A stretch of 64,000 bases of DNA from Ligula intestinalis (taxonomy: Eukaryota > Platyhelminthes > Cestoda > Diphyllobothriidea > Diphyllobothriidae): NCBI GenBank assembly GCA_036362985.1, contig JAYGXS010000004.1:581456-645455 (forward strand), given 5' to 3'. The position numbers and the translations under genes were made by a program. Numbering within the stretch: the first letter of the stretch is position 1; every line of letters starts with the position of its first letter. Shown here piece after piece: positions 1-10,379 of the stretch. Below the pieces are notes generated by a model that was not told the origin of the DNA, did not search any database, and saw nothing but the letters and a program-made list of their open reading frames with translations.

Positions 1-64
1 ACACAGGACGCTGGAAGAGGAACTGCCTGCAGTGCATGTGGTTTTGCACGAAATTCTAAGAAAC

Positions 65-190
65 GAGGGTTTAGGATTAAGGTAAAGATTAGAATAAGGT
101 TAAGGGTTGGAATTCGGATCAGGACTACGTTAAGGACTACTGTTTATGTTTGTGGTACCTGTGGGGTCTAGGTTTAGGGCTAACCTTAGA
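65..190 (+). repeat. Degenerate TTAGGG-like simple repeat
   Basis: The stretch repeats loose variants of TTAGG/TAAGG/TTAGGG (for example ggtttaggattaagg and ggtttagggctaacc) without a fixed period. It resembles a decayed interstitial telomere-like or G-rich simple repeat. No gene is visible in the first 250 bases. Confidence 0.35.
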
Positions 191-439
191 GTTACAATTG
201 CGCTTCTTAGGAATTTATCGTAAGTGAGCTGGCGTTCCTATTCGCGTGTCCTGTCTAGACGACCATACAAGTCGTCCTTACCGGCTCAGTGGTCGGTGGG
301 TCGCTCACCGATCGTTTTCCGGGCTCAGTAGCGGACACGGCGTGCTGTAAACATGCAGTCCGATAGCGCATGCAATGAGCCAAGATGTCCCAGGTTTTGG
401 TTCGTCGAAGTGCTACAGGCCTTTCTTGCAAATTGGAAT

Positions 440-845
440 GGTTCATCTGATACAATGGGGAGAAACTCAGTGGCCTCTACTTGTACCTGATACGTCAGTG
501 ATCATGCCTGATCTAACCGACCTCAATGATATCACGGACGGTACCTCACCACGCGTGACGGGTAGCAGCAACGGATTTGGAAAGTTCCACCCATTTCCTT
601 ATCCAGCTACGGAGACCGAAGGTCCAAGAACCGCTTCCATGTCTTGACGAACGGTGTCAAGTCAAGTCCTGAGTTGCCCTCATCTTCAACACCTCCAGGT
701 GGGCTGCGACGACGGGTCGAGGGCAATATAACAAAAATCATGAGGTGGACGACAGAGAACGTGCCCAAACCACCACAGCTATCTTTCTTCGATGGCCTGA
801 AATATCCTCGGTGTATTGTCGCAGCGAGTGCGGACTGTCTCACTT
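440..845 (-). mobile_element. RTE-like non-LTR retrotransposon, 3' terminal fragment
   Basis: The DNA of this stretch aligns by eye with 21434-21880. In that copy the minus strand reads the C-terminal tail of an RTE/BovB-type reverse transcriptase ORF. Shared words here are KTW on the protein side and gagtgcggactgtctca in the DNA. Reading frames are broken, so this is a 5'-truncated dead copy lacking endonuclease and RT core. The family assignment rests on the better-preserved copy. Confidence 0.5.
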
Positions 846-1244
846 AAGATGAAGTCGGTTTGCTTCACGTGAAGGAATTTTAACTGTCACTGCATAATAC
901 AAGTAATGAATGAAAGAATACAGCAAATTTTAATTCGTACAGAAAAAATCAACAGAAAACAGCAAGGCTCTGACTTATTGCCGCACAGGCTTATCAATAG
1001 AATTAGTATTTTCAAACACAAAATGGGAAGGATAAGTGGGGCACGAAAGTTTTTTACAGCAAAAAGGAAGGAAGAAATGTGCAAATCCAGGAGGTAGAGA
1101 TGTCCACGTCAAATTTGGATTGACCACATGCTCCAGCTATTTATATAAGACTATTTTCACCAGTCTTATATAGTCAGCTTCCAAGTAGCACAAGGTAGAG
1201 TTGCTCATACCAGAACAAGTACTCGGAAGGATGTTTAGGGGTTA
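846..1244. other. Intergenic; AT-rich, no gene seen
   Basis: No ORF with recognisable motifs. It contains the perfect hairpin at 1142-1172 and ends at the microsatellite tail of the CR1-type element. Confidence 0.5.
1142..1172. repeat. Perfect 11-bp inverted repeat (hairpin)
   Basis: TATATAAGACT at 1142-1152 and its exact reverse complement AGTCTTATATA at 1162-1172 enclose a 9-nt loop. It lies about 70 bp beyond the 3' tail of the neighbouring retrotransposon. No T-run follows, so a terminator role is not supported. Confidence 0.7.
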
Positions 1245-1264
1245 TAGATAGATAGATAGATAGA
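1245..1264 (+). repeat. (TAGA)5 microsatellite, element 3' tail
   Basis: Five uninterrupted TAGA units close the 3' UTR of the minus-strand non-LTR element. Its position immediately downstream of the UTR fits a target-primed reverse-transcription tail. Confidence 0.75.
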
Positions 1265-1425
1265 GAACTATATTTTGATGATAATATCAAAATTTTCAGC
1301 AAAAAAGTGGCTCCATTCACGGAGAGTAAAAATAAGATCAATTATGGGGTCCAAAAAGCTCAAGAGTAAACGGTCAAAGATAACAAAATGCTCAAAGTAA
1401 GAAGTCGACACGGTTACCACATCTG

Positions 1426-4344
1426 TTATGGAGACAGGTCTGCCTTCAGCTTCTCAATTTCCATTTCTTCACACGTGAGGAATCGTGCTAAGAATGGGAG
1501 TACCGAGTACTGGTAGGCCGATGTACGGCAGGTCATATGACGGAAGCTTCGGCGCATGGTACGAGAAGATTTCGCAGCCATTAATTCAGAGTGGAGAGGG
1601 TGAGCGACCTCACTTAGAATACGGTCCACGAAATTCTTGACCGATTTAAAATGTCGCTGTATGATGAGGTCAGCTAAAAAAACATAGGAATAACCGGCAG
1701 CTGAAGAGAGCATGCGGAGAATACGTTTAATAATAAGCAAGTCTTTCTTGAGTAGTGCTGGAAAAGTAACTGGAGAGCAATAAAGAATAAGAGGGAGGAT
1801 ACAGGCATCTATAAAACGCCAGATGAGAGCTTGTGGGGTGCGATATGAACGCAAGCGGCGGACATAATACAAAAGTTTGCGGATTTTTATAAAAAGGTCT
1901 TCAATATGAAGAGTAAATGAGAGGTTGGAAGCAAGTGTTACACCAAGGTATCGGAAGGAGGATACATTGTTGGGCAGAAAGTCAATGGTTTCAGGGCTGG
2001 TAGAGGGTCGCAGCCGAAAAATGCACTGGACTGACTTCCGCTCATTAAGTAAAAGGCCATTTTCTGACGACCATGCTGTGACATGGTCCAGTCCATCCTT
2101 CAGTGTTTGGAGATGGGTCTGGCTTTTGAGAGGATGGCCGACAACCATATCGTCAGCGTATTTGGCAAACAAACATGCGTTTGGAGATCGTAGGTCATCA
2201 GTATGGAGGGAAAAAAGATGAGGGGATAATATAGACCCCTGCAGAACTCCACAATTGTTGGGAAGGACCGTGGATTTTCGCTTCCCGGTCTGAACGAATT
2301 GGGTGCGGGAAGAAAAATAGTCCCTTAGCCATGAGACAACCCAGCCAGGAGAGCCACATGCAGAGGTTTTACTAAGAAGAAGATGGCGCGGGATCGTGTT
2401 GAAGGCTGAGGAATAGTCAAGAAAAGCACACGCGTAAGCACGGCATCCCTTATCCAAGTCCCTAAGAGCAGAGTGGACTACTAAAGCAACTGCATCTAGT
2501 GTACTACGCCTCGCCTTATACGCAAACTGCAAGGGATCAGAAAAATTGGATGAAAACGGCTTAATGATGTCCAAAGCGACTCGTTCTGTAAGTTTGAGGA
2601 GTGCAGAAGAGCAGGCGATTGGGCGAAAGGATTTGGGACCCGTTGAAGTGGTTTTTTTCGGGATAGGAGTGATTTTGACCGAACGCCAACCGTCAGGAAT
2701 CTTGGACTCCATGAAAGATAAATTAATAAGATGTGCCAAGACAGGAGCTAATTGAAAAGAGCAAGATTTAAGGAGAAATGGGGAGACGCCATCTGGTCCG
2801 GCAGCTGTTGTATCTTTAACCTTGTTTAGGTGTTTCATCACTGTTGCCACAGACACTGGAGAAAAATCACTTGGTGGTAACGAAATATCATTTGTCGGGA
2901 GATAGGACTCGGTGGGAGTATGGATGAAGTTTGAGTTTAAGCCGTCTAGGTCAGCGTCAACATGTGCCAGCGTATTGCGTTGACCAGTGAGACGTTTAAG
3001 ACTTTTCCATATTTCGGATGAAGAGAGAGGATACGAAGATGTAGAAGAAGTAAATAACTGACTAACAAAAAGGTCATTTGGTCTTGCGATCTCGCGTTTT
3101 ATAAGGGCATTAACGTCCTTCAATCTTTCTCGTAAACCTAGTTTGTAGAACAGTTCCTTGTCTCTTCTCAAAGTTTTTAAGTGGGGAGAAGATAGTCGGT
3201 CTGGTCTAACCATGACCGTGTCAAAAGGACAACAAATATTAAAAATTCCGTTGAGAAATGTTGTAAGATAACTCGAACACGACTCGACATTCCTGTTTTC
3301 GAGAAAGATGGGAATGCATTCAGATATACAAGTCTGAAGCAAGGAAATACTATGTGGGGACGTGTCACGAATGTGTAATTTCCTCTCGGGCGTTATTAAT
3401 AGCCCTTTGTTTGTCTTAGAATAGATTTTTGGTTGACAGAGCAGTACGGAATGGTCTGAGCCTGCCAATGGAGCTCTATTTTTTACAGCAAAAAGCTTTG
3501 GATAGTTAGTCAGGATATGATCGAGTGGGGCGTCATCTCGTGTATTGAAATTAACTAAGTCACTAAATCCTAACAATATGAGGGGACGTAGATTAACTCG
3601 ATTGAAGTCCCCACATAAAATAATTACATGCTCGCAAGACAGTGCGGCAAGCTTTTGAGAAAGAAAATCGAAAAAGTGGGTAAGGGCATTTTGACAGGTG
3701 GAAGGGGGTATGTAAATACTAACATAAATGATGCCTTTTGAGCTGCGTAAAAATTTAGGCCGACAAACTACTGCAATAACGTCTATGTGGTCTTCGGAGT
3801 AAGAAAAAAGGGACTTACAGTTTGTGCACCATTGCTGGTTTACAAAAACTGCTACTCCGCCACCTCTGCTGATTGATCGGGATTTTCTGTCCGAACGAAA
3901 ACAGCAATACGCTGGAGGTGTGATGAGCTGCGACTCTATATCCCTATTGAGCCAGGTCTCTTGAAGACAGATTACACCGCACTTACTGTGTTCCTGTTTC
4001 AACATAAGTGCATCCAATTCGAGACTTTTATTGAAAATAGACCTGCAGTTAGTGGACATTAGACCCGGAAGAGAAATTGAGGCTAATGGTTGACGCTTCA
4101 TAGCTTGTTTCCAACCGCATCGGTGCTTACGCGATCGTATTGCATTCCATTGGATAACATTTGGTGCTGATGTACTGCAGGTTCTGCAAATTAATCCAAA
4201 AGTACATGAATGTTCGTTATGAATTTCCGTCGATAGAATATTTGTCCTTCGAGCATTCAAAAAGGTACGAGTGTACAGCAGAGATGACCTCATGTCCAGA
4301 AATGCAGAAAAACAAAGTAGAGAAGTAGACAGTCTGGTATACAC
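1426..4344 (-). CDS. Non-LTR retrotransposon endonuclease/reverse transcriptase (972 aa)
   Basis: The protein nicks target DNA and reverse-transcribes its own RNA. From about residue 90 an AP-type endonuclease (EEP fold) is visible: STNCRSIFNK, the catalytic-glutamate motif CLQETW, GDFNR, and SDHSVLL near residue 290. The reverse transcriptase follows from about residue 500, with AAGPDGVSP, SFRPIACSSALLKLTERV, LDYSSAFNTIP, LQGSILSP and the catalytic box KYADD. A C-terminal thumb/connection region follows, ending KLKADLSP. No stop or frameshift interrupts the ORF, unlike every other retroelement here. The first Met is used as start, but homology only begins near residue 85, so the true start may be downstream. 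No ORF1 is seen. The signature fits the CR1/Rex/Jockey group; the exact clade needs a tree. Confidence 0.88.
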   Translation of the reverse strand: MYTRLSTSLLCFSAFLDMRSSLLYTRTFLNARRTNILSTEIHNEHSCTFGLICRTCSTSAPNVIQWNAIRSRKHRCGWKQAMKRQPLASISLPGLMSTNCRSIFNKSLELDALMLKQEHSKCGVICLQETWLNRDIESQLITPPAYCCFRSDRKSRSISRGGGVAVFVNQQWCTNCKSLFSYSEDHIDVIAVVCRPKFLRSSKGIIYVSIYIPPSTCQNALTHFFDFLSQKLAALSCEHVIILCGDFNRVNLRPLILLGFSDLVNFNTRDDAPLDHILTNYPKLFAVKNRAPLAGSDHSVLLCQPKIYSKTNKGLLITPERKLHIRDTSPHSISLLQTCISECIPIFLENRNVESCSSYLTTFLNGIFNICCPFDTVMVRPDRLSSPHLKTLRRDKELFYKLGLRERLKDVNALIKREIARPNDLFVSQLFTSSTSSYPLSSSEIWKSLKRLTGQRNTLAHVDADLDGLNSNFIHTPTESYLPTNDISLPPSDFSPVSVATVMKHLNKVKDTTAAGPDGVSPFLLKSCSFQLAPVLAHLINLSFMESKIPDGWRSVKITPIPKKTTSTGPKSFRPIACSSALLKLTERVALDIIKPFSSNFSDPLQFAYKARRSTLDAVALVVHSALRDLDKGCRAYACAFLDYSSAFNTIPRHLLLSKTSACGSPGWVVSWLRDYFSSRTQFVQTGKRKSTVLPNNCGVLQGSILSPHLFSLHTDDLRSPNACLFAKYADDMVVGHPLKSQTHLQTLKDGLDHVTAWSSENGLLLNERKSVQCIFRLRPSTSPETIDFLPNNVSSFRYLGVTLASNLSFTLHIEDLFIKIRKLLYYVRRLRSYRTPQALIWRFIDACILPLILYCSPVTFPALLKKDLLIIKRILRMLSSAAGYSYVFLADLIIQRHFKSVKNFVDRILSEVAHPLHSELMAAKSSRTMRRSFRHMTCRTSAYQYSVLPFLARFLTCEEMEIEKLKADLSP

Positions 4345-4786
4345 TAATAAATTCCCGCGTGAATGGAGAGCAAAAAAACCGGCAGCTCAAATTCGAAAGC
4401 CCGCCTCATCGGAGTGGCCAGTATTAAGCAGCTGTTTCGTAATGGAAGGATGTAGGATTTCGTTTTTATGATTTAGAAGCCACCTGGGCTGGTTCTCAAT
4501 GGACCTGCCTGTCTGTCAGGTCTCGCTGCGTCCGCCCAACGTACTTGTATGGTAACCCTCTACTATATTATCATTTATCGACAACTAGGCCATCATTTTA
4601 TTTTAACACAACTTTGTATACTGATTCTATTTGTTCCGAATTTATGGAATTTGCATTTATCTCTATTTGTTGAAGTTCGCGTATTAACAGTTACACGCAA
4701 CACTCCAACTTGTGCGAGGTACAGTATTAATCACTGCTACTCTACCCATCGCCCTTGTTTTACTCTGGTCAGTGTAAGCAGCTGTA

Positions 4787-5310
4787 GGCTCTTGGCCCTA
4801 CTTACGTGTTGTTTAAATTTATCAATAACCAAGTTGGTAAAAAAAAAATACAACATGGTTTCACACTTTCGGTTTTGACGCGTGCTAGCAACTATCTTGC
4901 TAATCACTCTCCACAGCTCAATTCCCTCCTCACCTGCCGCTGTTTATTTTGCCCTTCAACGACACCTCTCTGGTGATCACTCTCGGGCTCCAGGAGAATC
5001 CAGCGACAAGTTGCAAACGAGTTTCCTCCACATTTTGCAACTCACAGCCCAACGAACTTGGATCCAGTCCTCGCAGAGTTATCCTTTGGCAAGTCGACTA
5101 CTTGACTACTGCCGACTAGGATCGCGAAGGATCTAAGTGAGTTGTATCATTTCTAATCTTCATCGTCAATCTCTTTACTGGATTTTGCGACTTTTCCACT
5201 AGAATAGACTGGTAAATCCCTTATTAGCATTTAGTGTACCCTTGAAAGTTTTCATCGCGTATTTGCTAAGACGTTTTATATATTTGTAGCGATAAAGCCA
5301 CTACACAGCT
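4787..5310 (+). repeat. Dispersed repeat, copy A (possible element 5' UTR)
   Basis: Bases 4787-4956 and 5268-5310 match the reverse complement of 42259-42430 and 42195-42248 respectively, including ttgacgcgtgctagcaacta. This copy contains 311 bp (4957-5267) that correspond to the N run in the other copy. Its place upstream of the minus-strand non-LTR ORF suggests, without proving, a 5' UTR. No protein is recognised in it. Confidence 0.65.
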
Positions 5311-6204
5311 GATCTCGTTATAGCGTGGCTATCTTGCTCGACTTGACTTGTTATCAGCGTGGGATCTTATTATCGATCGTGCATACTGGCTAAATTCACA
5401 AGTACATCTTAAATTGTACACCATGCATTGCATGCCTGCTTTAAATTAATTTCGGAGAAAAATGCTTCAGTATTCAAACATTTTGGCCGAATGAACTGGA
5501 CTCGAGATTTCCCAACTCAGACGTCGGGGAGGACGGAGATATCTAAAAAGGTTTACTAAGGCGAGTGTATACGCCGCTGGCCAAGTCTTCTCACCAGTCG
5601 CTTAAACAGTTTGCTCTCGAGCGAAGTTTGCGTTTGCGTCTAAGCTCATCGCAGCTGGGGCGAATCGATTAAGAAGAAATAGCGATCGGCGAGCTAAAGA
5701 CTGAGTCACACACGCGCAAACGGTGATTGACCGGCATACTAGACAGACCGGAGGCCGCGTATGTAAGTAGCCGTGTTGACAAGCTGTCAACGTATTGAGC
5801 AGTCAGGCACCAGCCGCCCGTGGCCTTGTGCATACATCTCGGAAAGGCACACTACGGTACTTTACGCAAAAAGAAACTTTTCCAAAGAAACGCGAAGTTC
5901 TTTTCAAAAGGATTTCTTAAAAAGATTGTCGTACGTCTTTGATGCTTCCCAACACGGTAGAATTTTCTGTAACACACTTTACTCACTGACTTTCCGTTAA
6001 AACATGAAAATTATCAAATAATTTCAAACATTAAACAAAGGTACTTTTGCAGGGTTTTTCGGGACAACTTTCGAAAATATACTGGGCACCTACCTTACAG
6101 ACACTGCTCCTAACGGATGTGAGTTAGAAATCCTATAATAACACGAAAGAAGTACCTACGACTGTTTTTGCATTCTTTGGTATCTTCGTCCACATAGGCA
6201 GCTC
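5311..6204. other. No gene seen
   Basis: Mixed-composition sequence with only short meaningless ORFs on both strands. I recognise no domain, RNA or repeat. Confidence 0.4.
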
Positions 6205-6400
6205 GGCAGATCAGCACAAAAACCCCATCCTTTTGTAATATGGGACCGGGTATACTGAAGATTATACAGTGTGGGCAATACAAAGGAAAGGAAATTTAAA
6301 AAGAAAAGTGAAGTTTATAAATATAGGAAAAACATGGATAATTATTTAAAGGATGTAATGGTTGTCAACAGCGCCTCATAATTAAAATGTGCAACTACGA
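6205..6400 (+). repeat. Dispersed repeat, copy 1
   Basis: The stretch resembles 61912-62100. Both have gatcagcac, an A-rich word, CCCCATC, then a TATA/A-rich stretch after aagtttataaa. Both copies are too diverged to say whether this is a SINE or a transposon end. Confidence 0.4.
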
Positions 6401-7309
6401 AGATATAGGGAACTAAGTAAACTAAAAAATACTTTGAAACTTTCAGTAGCCCGACCTTCCAGCGGTTTTCCCATTTCTCTCACCAAATATTATGTTTTTA
6501 GTTGATATTATAGTGCAGCAGTAAAGTAATTGGCTAATTGAATTCTGGATGATAATGTTGTCTACCCCCTCTCACTCTGGCAGTGCCGAGACGAACGAAA
6601 TAGCTCTTGCCGTGCACTGGCATGACAGCGTTCTCCACTGCTATTTCTAGCACGCAAAATCACGCAAAGTTCGAGTAGAAAAATGGTGGTCCAAATTAAA
6701 AAAAACTGGCAAACAAAGTCGAACAGTTCATAGAGAAGAACACTAGGAAGGTAATGTGGAGGAAAAGCTGGATGAGCTTACTTCTCAGTAGACATTTTGC
6801 AGAAGAGCCCAACAATTTTCACCAAGGTCCAGGAGTCGGGCCATTACGTTTCATTATTAAATTAAGCAGGTATCAGATAGACGAAAACCAGGTTTCTGGA
6901 CTCCAGGTATTTGCGCGCAGTCAAGATAAGAGCAAATATGCATACTTTAGGAATCGCCAGAGCATCGATCCGCATATAAACCGTCGAAAGCTTCTAGTTC
7001 GTGTCACTTTTAACCGTCTGCTCACCATTATATTAAACGCTGACTTACTCCGGTAGTCAAAGTAATGTTCTGTGTGGTCGCCACTCTACTGAGTCTGTCT
7101 CCGCTAGTCTCCAGATCCAAACACAAAATTTATAATTTCACGTCTACTTTTAAGACCTAAGCCGTGCGCTTGGGCGATGAATGAGGAAGAGTTCTGACAA
7201 TGCATTTTAAGACCAGGAATTTTTTCAGAGATTCATCAGTTACACCGGCTTCATGGCCAACTTCGTCCTCAAAAGTGTGGTCAATGTGAGTTTTCAGCGC
7301 ATCAACACT
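6401..7309. other. No gene seen
   Basis: A 100-codon ORF at 6754-7056 shows no domain I recognise and lacks supporting context. No other structure is evident. Confidence 0.4.
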
Positions 7310-8110
7310 TATATTCCCCTTCTACTTAGACACTGAAATATGTGTACCACAAAGTCCGATAAGAGCACGGAATCGGCTTCGAATTCCGAGAAGGCGTAGT
7401 GGTAGTTCAGTGTCGTTAAGAATTCAGGAAGTAAAGTTAGGCAAAGGAACGTTTTCGATTTATTCATCATCAGGTAAATACAAGGATGTAAGGGAGTTAA
7501 CACATGTTTAAGCAACCAATCAGCATTGCTTAGCCCCCCCTAATGACTACTGATTGGTTGGGGAAGGGGAAGAGGTGTTAAAGGATCAAAGGGGGCAGAT
7601 TCTAGGCACGCATAAGATCGGGTTAGTGAGGCTTATGGCGACTGCCTCTGGCGTCGCAAGTTTCCGCTGGTTCAGGAACTTGGAATGCTTCGCCGGCATT
7701 TTATAAATGATTCGAAACGCTTGGTTTACGTCTACCCAATGACCGCTGTCAACCAGGTGATCCAAAATCGCACTTGATATTGACTCTATCTCACCTCTGC
7801 TTAGCCAAGCAGGATGGTGCTCTCGCATGTGCTTGGATAGCCGCCTAGTTGTTTGACCAATATAACCTGCCCCACAGGAGCTTGTAAAGGTGCAGATACA
7901 CATTAAAGAGGTCTGGAACGGGAGTTTATTCTTGCCTTCTAGGCGAAGAAATGGAAAATACTAATTTTAACTTAGCTGCTGTATACGTACGCGCGATTGC
8001 AGCGTTCAAGTGAAGCTGTAGAAATTCGCTTGCTGGATCTCCTTGGAAAGACAATGCAAAAAATAAGGTTTTCTTCTCAGCTGTCTTTAAGAACACTTCG
8101 TCAAGGTACC
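7310..8110 (-). mobile_element. Penelope-like element remnant (PLE family 3), GIY-YIG end
   Basis: At 7586-7903 (minus) a GIY-YIG endonuclease domain is readable: SCGAGYIGQTTRRLSKHMRE, then DHLVDSGHWVDVNQAF. Upstream on the same strand, to about 8110, a frame reads FQGDPASE and LNAAIARTYTAAKLKL. This matches the linker of the PLE at 45766-47320. The reverse-transcriptase half is missing, so this is a 5'-truncated dead copy. Downstream, to about 7310, is the non-coding tail with a hammerhead-like core at 7448-7473. Confidence 0.8.
7448..7473 (-). ncRNA. Hammerhead-ribozyme-like core of PLE 3
   Basis: On the minus strand the order is CTGATGA (7473-7467), a short weak stem, GAAAAC, then GTT. 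This is the CUGANGA/GAAA core spacing of minimal hammerheads reported in PLE terminal repeats. Stem II is poor, so self-cleavage is doubtful for this copy. Confidence 0.35.
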
Positions 8111-8999
8111 TATGTCTTGATGACTAGAGTAAGTTGATTATCGGCAGCATCGAAGGAACTCCTCATCTTGTTGGTCAGGCAGCAGCCCTGTGTTGAGCTG
8201 TCACTGACTCTTCCATCCTTATCGAGGAGACAGATTGATCGCCAGTAACGGTTCATTGGACAGGGGAATCGAAATCCCGATCTTTACACTCCACCGCCTG
8301 ACACCGAGTTTCAACAACCAGAAAAACGTCTGATAATCAGGTTGTTGTACTCAGACATCCTTTTAAGTGGTCATGAGCACAAGAAACGACAGGCCATCAG
8401 ATAGCTTTTCGACTGAAATCCATCTACGGCACCCCTTTGCTATCATCTCTGACAATGGTCTTCTGTGCGAGTTCGCGAGCTCAGAATAAATTGCTCCGGT
8501 GCTCTTTACTCGCACTCATATCTGTGCTCTAGGCCATTTTTTACTTCAGCCTACTCGTCCTAAATCCTACTTGATATTGGCGGATGTCCAAAAAGCCAAC
8601 CAGCTGTGCTTGCCTGTTTGGCAGGGAAGGAAGGGGGGACGACAACTGAAATTAGTCATCAGACTCGCCCTGCCAGCAACGGGGTTGGTGAGTCATTCAT
8701 GTCCAAGGCGTGCCGACAGCCCCAGCAATACGCGCATTACGCACATGGGCTTCCGCGTGTTTGGCCCACGCGTCGCGTAGACGACCTTGGAGCCCCATCG
8801 CAGCCGTTGGAAGGCCTATTTTAACGTGCGCACGCACGCACGCACGCAGGTGAGAGGCCTTTTGTGTCCGCGATGGGTGTCACTCTGTCCTGATTGGCTC
8901 TTGTCCCGCCTTGGCGAGTTCTGCGCGCCGCATCCACAATCGCTTAGGCTTTCTCACCGTCATACTCAGGCAAAGGTCTTCCCTGTTTGAGCATATGCG
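8111..8999. other. No gene assigned; GC-rich 8600-8990
   Basis: Overlapping ORFs at 8499-8990 have no recognisable domain. The GC-rich part contains an alternating (ACGC)n tract at 8825-8848. Repeat-derived sequence is likely but unproven. Confidence 0.35.
8825..8848 (+). repeat. (ACGC)n purine-pyrimidine alternating tract
   Basis: ACGTGCGC followed by four ACGC units. Strict purine-pyrimidine alternation is the sequence class that can adopt Z-DNA. Confidence 0.6.
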
Positions 9000-9260
9000 A
9001 ACTGTGATCGCATCTATCACACCTTCTGACCGTAATCTTCGCGGCCCTTAAGTCCCTAAACGTGCTCCCTTGGTTCGACTAGCAACGGATTGTCGACGAT
9101 CGTGGCGGGTACTTCTGTTTTCGCCACCTTGTCGACTGAGTCTGCAATCAGCAAGGGGGTATCTGGCCGCATCTGGCACACTGCGTGACCTCTACAAGAT
9201 CATTCCTGTTGATGGAATTGGAGGGGGCGAACACATTCCGATGAGGACTAAAATTATCTC
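9000..9260 (+). repeat. Diverged copy of non-LTR 3' UTR repeat (family 6)
   Basis: The stretch shares cccttggttcga, tgtcgacgat and tctgcaatcagcaag in the same order and spacing as 55600-55760, where the repeat follows a non-LTR ORF. A minus-strand copy lies at 40040-40510. This copy is the most diverged and has no coding part. Confidence 0.55.
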
Positions 9261-10379
9261 TGAAACTAAATTGAAACCCAGTATGTCTGTTGATGCGTGA
9301 ATGACCTCGAGGAATTGACGGCCTTACTTAAAAGGACACAAAGCGACAATGCAAAGTTTATTCCAAGTGAAGGTGTGTTCAGTGTCTAGGATATGTGTGA
9401 CTACTTGCGACAGACGGTCGCGTCTGTTTACTGCTAAGTGCTGTTCGTAGATGCATACAGAGGCGGATTCGCCTGTCTGACTACAATATAGGGTATCACA
9501 TTGAAGCTGCTAGGAGATTTCTTTCTCGTCCAACTAGCTGGCCCTATCTCTAGAAGCTAAAAATATTTAGTTTCCTAACGATCGCGTCTTATTCTTACCA
9601 AAGAGTTAACGTTGTCAGCGTTCCCCTTTATAGCCGGCTGCGCCTGATCTTGCCTCCGGTCTTCTGGACTCTGTCTTGATACCGGACTCGGGTGGGTGAC
9701 GGGAAAAAGATAGAGACAGAGAGGAAGAAAGAAAGACGGGGGGGGGAGAGAGAGCAAGGAAATAATAGGAGGAAGAAACAACAGGTTTACATAAGATGCG
9801 CATCTATTAGGGTGGCACCAGACGTGCGAGAGTGCGGAAGTAATTACAGCGCCTCTAGCGAGGTCCTGCGTGAGTCAGCCTCAGGGGGTGATTGACCAGA
9901 CGGGATTGGGATCAGTAAACAATGATTTGCACGTGTTATAAGCCCCGAAAGGCAAGAGGTCGAGCGTTGCACACAGAGTTAGGTCACTACAACACCACAA
10001 ACATCGTTGGATGCTCTCACATACACTTATGAAGACTAAGAAGACAAAATTCTGTTCAGACGTATAAGTTATTAGCACGCGGACGGACTACCGCCTGAGA
10101 ATTGGCCATGGCGATGGGAGCTGAAGTACGCTAGGTATTTTATCAGGGACCCGCTTTGCCGGAGAAATCTCAGAGAGAGAGAGAGAGAGAGAGAGAAAGC
10201 GTAACTCAACATCCCTGCTGCATCAGGCTGCGTAACACACGGTGCACATCACCTCGGTCTCACAAACGGCACAGATTGCCTTCCCGATTTTCTCCCCCCC
10301 AATTGTGACTGGAGTGTGCTGGCGAAATGTGATTCTGGATTCGCTTGCAGTCCACAAAAGCGTATAACATGCTGAAGTG
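9261..10379. other. No gene; purine-rich and GA-repeat tracts
   Basis: The stretch holds a purine-rich, G-run-containing patch near 9690-9780 and a (GA)n microsatellite at 10173-10196. The ORFs at 9575-9803 arise from this low-complexity composition. Nothing else is recognised. Confidence 0.45.
10173..10196 (+). repeat. (GA)n microsatellite
   Basis: An uninterrupted run of alternating G and A, about a dozen units. Confidence 0.9.

Larger units (their letters stand above)
1245..4344 (-). mobile_element. CR1/Rex-type non-LTR retrotransposon with intact ORF
   Basis: The unit comprises the 972-codon ORF at 1426-4344 and a 3' UTR of about 160 nt. It ends in five copies of TAGA (1245-1264; TCTA on the element strand), the sort of microsatellite tail CR1-group elements carry. 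Related 3' ends occur at 43285-43636 (plus) and 63718-64000 (minus, running off the window). The 5' limit is uncertain. The repeat at 4787-5310 lies upstream in the element's orientation and may belong to its 5' UTR. Confidence 0.8.

Noticed and set aside
255..455. Overlapping ORFs of 60-90 codons on both strands
   Set aside because: They overlap the RTE-derived repeat or unique DNA, carry no motif and have no splice or codon support.
1245..1264. CRISPR-like or regulatory repeat
   Set aside because: A simple tetranucleotide microsatellite at a retrotransposon 3' end explains it.
8499..8990. GC-rich overlapping ORFs as a possible exon
   Set aside because: Three frames are open at once because of base composition, and no domain or splice boundary is convincing.
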